A stretch of DNA of 64,000 bases from Acheta domesticus (Eukaryota > Arthropoda > Insecta > Orthoptera > Gryllidae). The stretch lies in the NCBI GenBank assembly GCA_031308135.1, contig JAHLJT010009419.1:31772869-31836868 (forward strand), given 5' to 3'. The notes under the pieces are model-generated. The model worked only from the letters and a program-made list of their open reading frames with translations. It was not told the origin of the DNA and did not search any database. A program made the position numbers and the translations under genes. This document shows, one piece after another, positions 56,430 to 64,000 of the stretch. The stretch's first letter is position 1. Every line of letters begins with the position of its first letter.

Positions 56430-58310
56430 GGCGTCTAGCGCTTTTTAGACAAAGCGGGTTTGCGGAAGGTTTCCCGTTTGAGTGTCTTTTATTGCTTCGT
56501 CCCCATTTATACAATACCGATATCATATCACTTTTTCACTACATGATTTATATAGCCGAGGAATAGACAACAAGCATAGGATAATAGGATCTTAACAAAC
56601 AACTGAATTCTACGCATCTGTAATGTGGCGATCAGTTTACACGAGCGGGGCTTACATTTCGATCGACCTACGTGGAATTTATGATGTCCAATGCGGGTTC
56701 ACGTCAGGCTCCCTACAAGTAAGCCAGTTTCTCATATCTCAGGTACTATCATTTATACCTGCATTATCACGTACAAATCCTTCAATTCTTTCACAGCTTA
56801 AATGCTTCAATTCTTTCGCTGCTCCAGGAACGGTCATACATGCTCGAAAAGGAAGGGATCTAACACCTCTACTAAAGGCTAATTGTAGAGGAGCCTCGAT
56901 ATTATATATTTGTCGGTGAAAAAAAGTTTTAATTATCAAACAATTCGACTGACAATGGTCCGGGTAACGGATAGTGATGTAAGGGGAATAAAAAATTTAT
57001 ATACTAAGGAATAAGAGTTATCCAGTTTCCATTTCATTAAGACAGGATTGACAGATACATACCTACAAATTAATACACGAAGAATGTACTAGGATATCTA
57101 CAAAGCAGTTTCGTATATCAATATGTTTTGCAATGTGCGTTCAATTCATATGATATTATTTTGATAAAGACAATTATGAAAAATGAAATCATTTTGGACT
57201 TATAATTCAATCATCCCTATTAATTGTTTCATTTGCAGGTAAAAGTATCAAGTAACACAATGATGAACATTCAGAATTTAATAAAAAAGATTCATCGTTC
57301 AAAACTATCGTCGCATTTACTTCTTACAACTATCATCACATTGCATTTACTCATTAGACGAATAGAGTAACAGTTATTTTAACACCAAAAGAGAAGTGAA
57401 GTTTGAGGGCCTTTGGCGCGAAAGCGTTTTGTTGCCCGAGGTCATTAAAACCAGTTAACTCCCACGGTACATACATAATTTTATTTTTTCACATTTTTAT
57501 TGATTGATATTTACTTATTTATTAATTAACTATATGTTAACTTGACTCGGTTTGCCATTTCATATTTCCCTGCCATAATTCCCTTTCATAATTTCCTCCG
57601 TAAGGGAACATGAGGCACCATTCAACTGTTTTCATATTTCCCTCGTAATCACTGTTCTCTCGATCCATGTAAATTATGCAGCGTATGTCGAACTCCGTAT
57701 CGAAGGCAATAACAAGCTCCTATAACGGATGAATTAAAAATAAAAGTAATAATATACCCCAAAAAAGACTCACCAACCATAGATGTCACCACAAGAACAG
57801 AAAGCGTCACTTACCTGGAATCAAAAGAAATTGTATTAGATATGTACAGGATTTACATTTTTATTACTTTTTTAATAACGAAACAATTCTCAATACTTAC
57901 AACATGAAACAGAAATCCTATGTAATTCAATAACTAAAATGAAAATTTATGAAATTTTCTTTCTCTAATGACATAAAAACGCCAATTTTAATGCCATTCT
58001 ATATAATTTTGAAGGTGGTGAACACACACACTGACACGTTTAGAATTGTCGAAGTCATGAGAGACATTTTTCTTACTGCATGTTTTTTATTAAGTCTTCT
58101 TATTCCAACGACAAGAAACACCAATTTGTATGCAGTATTATTTGTAATGATTGCAATTATTGTACACAATATTGAATATAGTGAACACACCTGTATTAAA
58201 CTGCCGAATCAGAGAATAAGACATTTGGAAACCAATTACTAAATAAAAATAAAGACAAACCTTTTGTTCGCAATCACTAACAATTTACAGAATACTCCTG
58301 TAGTACGTTA
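56430..58310. other. AT-rich stretch, nothing recognised
   Basis: Frames at 56623-56919 and 57949-58242 show no domain. catatttccct-like strings recur at 57555-57650. Confidence 0.45.
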
Positions 58311-58319
58311 AATTCACGA

Positions 58320-58580
58320 TCGCACTGAACGTACGCAAACGAAGGGATGCTCGCTAGCGGAGGAGACGTTTGGCAGACCGTGAGGGGTCGCCCGTTCCGA
58401 GTCCCGCCATCTCGATTGCGTTGGTTGCAGAGCGCGGGGGCGGAGGGGAGTTGAATGACGCCCTGCGCGCCCAATCACGCCCTAATCCCCAGAGGGGCGG
58501 CAGAGGCGGCCTAAGGCTCCGCCCGCTCCGCCTGAGACGGTCCACTCAGAGGGCGCTACCATTCGCACACGTCGCGGGGT
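58320..58580. other. Short CpG-rich patch with CCAAT and GC boxes
   Basis: Contains cgcccaatcacgcc (CCAAT-box type), gggggcggagggg and ccgcccgctccgcc (GC-box type). Promoter-like composition, but no transcript evidence and no exon was recognised. Confidence 0.35.
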
Positions 58581-58589
58581 GAAAAGCCG

Positions 58590-59250
58590 TTGAGATTAGT
58601 GACGGAACATTTGAGGGAAACATCGATACTTCCATATATTACCAAAAGGCTTTCGATGTGATGCAAACCTCTACAAAAAATCGATGTTTAAAATATCAAT
58701 GTTAAAAATATGATGAAACAGGTGATATTTTCCCTCCTATTTCCATGTTTAAATATAATACTTAATGAAATGAGTTATAATTATTTTTGGTGTAAGAAAT
58801 ATGTTAATAATAATAATGTTTATCAATGTAAGAAAAAATTTAAAAAAAGATATTGTTCTTTGCTATTTTTCCATTCGTTCATTTACATCCGTAAATCAGT
58901 CATGTAAAATGCTCTCGTTTTAATGTGATACATAACACGTCAATATTATTTTGAAGTATACTCTGCCTTAAATTGGACTGTCATCTTGATTTTCTAATCA
59001 ATGTTTTATGTGGTCAGGTTCAAAATACAGTTTAACGATATTATCACGTACAAAATAATAATAAAAGGGAACAACACTGAAGAAAGGTTGCGAATAGTCA
59101 ACGGTTTAATTAGTTGCAGTATTATACAACACACACAATGTGTGCATAGGTCGTATTCCGTTTAGAGTCACACACATAATTAACAAAACTAGTTACGTTT
59201 GCCCAATACGAAACTTGGAATAGTGAGAAAACATCTCACTCCAGTCATTT
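58590..59250. other. AT-rich stretch, nothing recognised
   Basis: No supported feature. Confidence 0.5.
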
Positions 59251-59548
59251 TTTACGTGCAAACTACACGGAGTCTGGAGGACGCGAGGCATACGTCTGGT
59301 CTGCAAGAGACCCTCTTAGCAACTGAGTTGCGCTCGCGGCGACACAAGCGTTCTTTCTGCGCACTGCGCTTAAGAGTGAGGTAGACGATTGGCCTATCAT
59401 TGATCAGCATTTGAATTTGTTCTGGCTCCTGGAACAATTCGTCAGTTGGGGACGGTTAAGAATCGTTAGGGTGGCGTGGTGATATGCAGATATTCCGCGA
59501 AGCGCCGATCGCTGTCCGGGCGCGGCCTCAGGAATGCTCTCTCAGTCT

Positions 59549-59896
59549 GAATCAGTGAAAAACTACTGATTGGCAGTGACTATTCACTTGATGGTGTCAG
59601 TTATAACCCTGCCACTGACAATCAGTGAATTGAGGTGAACAAATCAGTGAAAATCGGGTCCACTTTTTGAATCAGTGGAACTTCACTGTTTGAATCAGTG
59701 AAATGTGTGACACTAATTGAACGTGACGACTGAACGATCAGTGAGCGATGGTGGCGCGGCACTTTTACCACTGACGACCAGTGAAATGCTGGCGGTAATT
59801 ATGAACAGGTTCGCATATTTGTTGATTGTCAGCGAATCTACCCTTTTCGACTGAAGATATCAGTGACTTCGACTCTCACTGATTGAATCAGTGAAA
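59549..59896. repeat. ATCAGTGA motif cluster
   Basis: Exact atcagtga at 59551, 59621, 59643, 59694, 59737, 59858 and 59887, plus its complement tcactgat at 59876. Near matches (atcagtgg 59671, ggcagtga, ccagtga, ccactga) lie between. Four sites share the longer tgaatcagtg. Spacing is irregular (22 to 121 bases), so this is not a simple tandem array. Confidence 0.85.
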
Positions 59897-59999
59897 ATTT
59901 AACTGAGAGTGAGAGGCGGCAGGCGCCTAACGTCTGGCAAGCATCCTGTCTGGAGCAGCAACGTTTGCGAATCAACGGTTTCTGTCTTGCGAAGTATGA

Positions 60000-60380
60000 A
60001 ATAAATGTATGCATAACACCATGTAACAAAAAAAATCCTTTTGCTTGTTTAAGTGAATTTTATGCTTGTTTTGGATGAATTAGGTCACAAATAAGCTACA
60101 ATGAATATTCTTACTTTTATATAATCGTTTCTTTGCTTTTTATTCACAATTATGTGAAACCAATTGGTTAAAATTTTATTAACTAAGAATACTTCTTCTA
60201 TGAGATGAATGAACGGTTCAACTGTGTGTTATCTGTTTCATATTCACATAATTGATTAATAATGACATATGCTCGTTGTAAGCGTAATCCAGACTGTTCT
60301 TCTGATGTGTGAGGCATTTTCCTGGGATCGAAATCAGTAAAGCATTAGAATAAAGAATGCTAACATCTTCTGCTTAGCAT
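60000..60380. other. AT-rich gap between motif cluster and pseudogene
   Basis: Nothing recognised. Confidence 0.4.
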
Positions 60381-60384
60381 ACAG

Positions 60385-60995
60385 TTCATATTTTGGTATT
60401 CCTGTGGGAGACAAAGAAAATAACTGGGCACTACATGTTGTAAGTAGGTGTTGCGGATGAACTCTTAAGACCAGGTATAGAGGAGGAAAAGAAACATGAA
60501 ATTTGGTGTACCTAGAATTTAGCGAGAACCAACAGATCACCTCTCCTGATGTTATTTCTTCATAGTCTTCAGCAAGAGCAAGCTTCAAACAAACCTACCA
60601 GTTCAAAGAAAGGTCTGGAAGAACTTCGGAGATGTTGTGAATGGTTTCCTAGGTAATCACAGAGTGGACAATTACAGAGATGTGGTAGAAGGTGGCTGGG
60701 ATGTGGTTGAATAACTACAAATCAATGGGATGCAGAATGGCTCTAAAATTGCATGTACTCCACTCGCATTTGGATGATTTCAAGCCTCATATTGATGCAT
60801 ATTCAGAGGAACAGGGCAAAAGCTTCCATCAGAACTTACAACTGCTTGAAAGAAGGTACCAGGGAGAGTATAATGAGCGAAGACTTGATGATTTATATCT
60901 GGGGACTGAACAGAGAGAGTGATGTAACGTACAAGAGAAAAATTAGGAAGACAACACATTTCTTAGAACACTGTACATATGTAAACATTTTAATG
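60385..60995 (+). pseudogene. Decayed arthropod repeat-associated protein, internally deleted
   Basis: The forward strand carries, across at least three frames, ordered pieces of a protein I recognise from many arthropod genomes, where it is repetitive and of unknown function. Pieces: Gly-Ile-Pro-Val-Gly-Asp-Lys with Asn-Trp-Ala-Leu-His (about 60395); Met-Lys-Phe-Gly-Val-Pro then Arg-Glu-Pro-Thr-Asp-His (about 60496); Trp-Lys-Asn-Phe...Gly-Phe-Leu-Gly-Asn (about 60618); Tyr-Lys-Ser-Met-Gly-Cys-Arg-Met...His-Ser-His-Leu-Asp (about 60718); Glu-Glu-Gln-Gly-Lys-Ser-Phe-His-Gln (about 60807); Arg-Arg-Tyr-Gln-Gly (about 60853); and Ile-Trp-Gly-Leu...Arg-Lys-Thr-Thr-His-Phe (about 60895). The central several hundred residues expected between the Pro-Thr-Asp-His and Trp-Lys-Asn-Phe blocks are missing. 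At least three stops and two or three frameshifts interrupt it. It is dead. Confidence 0.75.
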
Positions 60996-61190
60996 TACTT
61001 TAACAATTTTGTCATATATATTTACTGCATTTACATTTTTTCAAAGGTTGTATTTATAAATTTCTTTTGTTTTGTTTCATGGGTAAATGTAAACGAGCAT
61101 TCTTTGTTTCAAATATGTGTATTTTCCTAAAATTAAGAAAATCGATGCCATTTCCCTAAAAACAATTTACCATTGATAAAATTTTGTTTG

Positions 61191-61218
61191 CATAGTGTTT
61201 CGAAAGACACTGCATCAG
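61191..61218 (-). mobile_element. Hammerhead-like end motif
   Basis: The reverse strand reads ctgatgc, a 5-bp stem agtgt/acact, with cgaaac inside the hairpin. Around it, attttgtttgcatagtg and actttgttacatagtg form a doublet about 60 bases apart. It resembles Penelope-like ends, but the first box is altered. Confidence 0.3.
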
Positions 61219-61439
61219 AAACAACAACAAAATTAACTTAAACAAAACTTTGTTACATAGTGTAATTTTCTGTTTTAGTGTCGACCCGAACACTATTAAA
61301 AACAGAAGTCGACTTGTAAAAGGGTAGTTGGTTTGGTCATTGTTATTTTAAACTAAATTTCAGAAAGATGCTGGCCTGAGACATATCTATCGAGAAGCAT
61401 CAGATTTCCTTGCTTAAGAGAAACTATGTAGTCTGGTCT

Positions 61440-61980
61440 TCGTGAGCCGGAGACCAGAAGCAGAGAGCTAGAGGAGTCAGGGCAACTCAAGAGCGGCCGC
61501 AGGCGAAAGACGACACAGAGTTGCGGGCAAAGGAAAGGGGGGAGGCGGGGGCGGAACTAAGCGTAGTGGAGAGGAAACGGGAATCAGTACAAGGATGAGC
61601 GCGCGGGCTGGGGCGGGGCAGGCAGGGGCTAGGCGGGCTGGGGAGGGTTGGGGGCGGCGGCTGGGAGAGACGGGTTGGTGGGCGGCGGGTTGGGGGCGAA
61701 GAGTTGGAGAAGACCAGTTTGGAGAACGGTGCGTTATGGTGCAGCGGTTTGGGGACGATGGGTTGGAGAGCGGGTTGGAGGAGAGTTGAGACGGATTGGT
61801 GCGGGTTAGCAGGGGGTTGGCGCGGGTAGATGCGGGTTGCCGAAGAAATTGAAGTGTTAATACATTAGAAAATAAGAAGTAGGAGCAGATGTTACAAACG
61901 AAAATTGGTGGCAGACGTGAAACTTTATATGGGGCGGGTTGGGGAGGGATGGCGCGCGGTTCAGCGGGTTGGTGTAAGTT
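61440..61980. other. GC-rich, G-rich patch
   Basis: Degenerate gggttggggg-type units at 61600-61830 on the forward strand. Reverse-strand Pro/Ser-rich frames up to 279 codons are compositional. Confidence 0.5.
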
Positions 61981-62200
61981 CAGGCGAGCTGGGACGAGTT
62001 GGCGCGAGTTGGCGCGGGTTGGCGCGGGTTGGCGCGGGTTGGCGCGGATTGGCGCGGGTTGGCGGGTGCTGAAACGGGCTGGGGCGGGCTGAAGCGGAAT
62101 GGTGCGGGTTGAAGCGGGCTTGTGCGGGCTGAAGCGGGCTGGGGCGGGCTGAAGTGGGCTGGAGGAGGCTGGAGCGGGCTGAGGAGGGCTGGGGCTGGCA
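61980..62200. repeat. 10-bp minisatellite, ~22 copies
   Basis: Left half: gcgcgggttg, five near-perfect units. Right half: gcgggctgaa/gcgggctggg alternating. The period stays at 10 across the change of unit. Confidence 0.9.
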
Positions 62201-62479
62201 GTAAGCTTGGAAGAGGCGGGGAATGGAAGTGTGTGTGGAGGGGCGGGATGGGGCAGGGCGGGCGGGGAGCAGAGCTGATGGTCGGCTGAGCAGCGTATCG
62301 GGTGGCTGCGCGCCATGAGAGCAGCTCCCCCTCCTCAGGGGACAAGAGGCTGAGGCAGGCAGCTGAGGCGCGGAGGGAGAGGCCCGCTGGGGTCAGCGCC
62401 AAGTCGCTGCGAAGCCTTAGCAGTAGAACTCTGCGAGGTTTTCGGTGCTCGACTGAACTCAGACTCTCGGTGGGAGCTA

Positions 62480-63430
62480 ACTTGTAACATGCCTCTGCGT
62501 TTGTAGATACTTATGAAGACAGAAGTATTGCAATTGAAGCTGAACACGGGTCGTTGGCGATAAAGTGCATCAGATCGAAAAGCAGACTAGAGTCAAGACA
62601 AGGTACCACATGACTGAACTATGACTACTAAAAGGGTGGGGACGACGAGGGCAATGACGGCAAGGAGACTGACTAGGACGGGTACAATCAGGAGATCAGA
62701 AACAGAGGACAGAAGATTGGGTGGTTGTGGGGATTTTGGACATGACAGGTCGGGTGCGTGTGCACTTGCCACAGCGAAGACAGGGTAAACATCTATGTTA
62801 AAAAAAAGTTGCGACGTCACGCCGAACTGGTTGAAATCATCTCTGATTCGTAACCAAGTTCCTACCTCTCAAAGGATTTTGATATGGAGATGAAATGAAT
62901 TCACTACAACATGCACGAGTTTACTTTCAGAAATTTACTATGAGTTACGGTGCACACTATGAATCAATATTTCTTATAACGCATTAAGAGAACAGTTAAC
63001 TGCCGTTCTTTACATTTCGATATTTTGATTTCCTGTTCATTAATGATTTTAAAGATGAGTATCTGACATCGCACGTATAAATTTCAATTCCAGCTAAAAT
63101 TAATTTGTTTCAAGTATCCCAATCTTTGAAAGTTCAATGCAGTAAATAAAAGTAGAAATTGTAAATAATTCAGAAACATCTTTGGCTCAATGTGAAGTGC
63201 TAATTTGTCTTCATTTTCAACATTGCATGCAGTTGAATTTCTTTCTTTTTTTTTCTTTTCCTCCTTCAGTCTAGCTCCTTCAGAGAGAATTGATCCTCCT
63301 CTGATTCCAATAGCGTACATTTCCTTCCTCTACCCTTCCCTTCCACAGCTATCTCCGATCTAGAATTCTCGCCAGCTCGCGTGCACCGCCCCATTGGGCC
63401 CTGGCCTGTCACCGTGCCCCACCCCAGCCC
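62480..63430. other. Mixed then AT-rich stretch, nothing recognised
   Basis: No supported feature before the terminal array. Confidence 0.45.
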
Positions 63431-63439
63431 GACCGGCCG

Positions 63440-64000
63440 GCACGCGGGTGAGCAACCGCGGAAGGGCGGGCGGGCGTGCGGGCGGGCGTGCGGGCGAACG
63501 TGGGCGGGTGAACGTGGGCGGGAGAACCCGGGCGGGTGAACGCGGGTGGGCGAACGCGTGAGGGCGAATCCGGGCGGGCGAACCCATGTAGGCGAACGCG
63601 GGTGGGTGAACGCTGGGGGGTGAACGCAGGCGGGCGAATGGGGGCGGGCGGGCGAACGCCGGCGGGCAAACGCGGGAGGGTGAACGCGAGCGGGTGAATG
63701 GGGTCGGGCGGGTGAATGCAGGTTGGCGAATGGGGCGGGCGGACGAACGCGGGCGGTTGAATTGGGTGAGCTGGCGAACCCGGGCGAACGGGCCAACGCG
63801 GGCGGGAGAACGAGGGCGGGCGGGCGAACGAGGGCGGGCGGGCGGGCGAACGAGGGCGGGCGGGCGGGCGGGCGAACGCGGGTGGGCGAACGCGGGCGGG
63901 CGAACGCGGGTGGGCGAACGCTGGCGGGCGAACGCGGGCGGGCGAACGCGGGCGGGCGAACGCTGGCGGGCGAACGCGGGCGGGCGAACGCGGGCGGGCG
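63440..64000. repeat. 14-bp minisatellite reaching the window end
   Basis: Units of gggcgggcgaacgc. The left part is degenerate (gggtgaacgc, gggagaacgc, gggcgaatgg) and the array is nearly pure from 63780 onward. It continues past the window, so copy number is a minimum (about 35-40). The forward strand fits the G-quadruplex pattern GGG-C-GGG-7 bases-GGG-C-GGG in adjacent units. Confidence 0.95.

Noticed and set aside
61477..62402. Reverse-strand Pro/Ser-rich frames of 140-279 codons
   Set aside because: They span the 10-bp minisatellite and G-rich low-complexity DNA.
63266..63796. Reverse-strand 176-codon frame
   Set aside because: Its period follows the 14-bp repeat and it is Arg/Pro/Ser low complexity.
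1..64000. CRISPR array, prokaryotic operon, phage or telomeric TTAGG array
   Set aside because: None of the tandem arrays has the repeat-spacer pattern, no bacterial gene layout exists, and no TTAGG run was seen.

Overview
This is eukaryotic nuclear DNA, most likely from an insect with a large repeat-rich genome. The remnant types (a SINE with a tRNA-like head, a decayed non-LTR reverse transcriptase, Penelope-like ends, and an arthropod repeat-associated protein relic) resemble those I know from polyneopteran insects such as cockroaches, termites, stick insects and orthopterans. That placement is inference from memory. I see no prokaryotic operon, intact gene, tRNA, rRNA or CRISPR array. Most open reading frames are chance frames or run through tandem repeats.

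The composition is sharply two-state. Long AT-rich stretches with no recognisable content alternate with CpG-rich patches of about 0.2 to 2.5 kb, at roughly 1-475, 9600-10060, 11560-12290, 14280-15430, 17700-21190, 24430-25320, 25840-26815, 31080-31560, 33220-33540, 34950-35740, 37380-37740, 43480-44540, 46230-46640, 48480-48870, 53560-54010, 55360-56420, 58320-58580, 61440-62480 and 63360-64000. Most of the larger GC patches hold their own unrelated minisatellite, with units of 9, 10, 11, 12, 14, 16, 23, 31, 40, 84 or about 168 bp. The AT-rich part holds its own arrays of 55 and 275 bp.

Mobile-element relics by position: a transposase-like C-terminus (2715-3012, reverse strand) with a diverged inverted partner at 1298-1376; a compact palindromic repeat (1898-1976); a 705-bp long inverted repeat (7984-8688); four SINE-like copies, all on the reverse strand (13975-14302, 18203-18620, 42215-42450, 53260-53450), and a different tRNA-derived SINE (41600-41725); Penelope-like ends with hammerhead-ribozyme-like cores (11612-11755, 25556-25712, 30684-30954, with weaker ones at 30022 and 61191); a 246-bp hAT-like MITE with an 8-bp target duplication (27111-27356); a non-LTR RT fragment (39720-40505, reverse strand); and an internally deleted, frameshifted protein relic (60385-60995).

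The only plausible host coding sequence is one 99-nt candidate internal exon at 31035-31133 (+), with consensus splice sites on both sides. The most unusual unexplained signal is a cluster of the octamer ATCAGTGA at 59549-59896, about 0.5 kb upstream of the protein relic. I found no complete multi-gene system.
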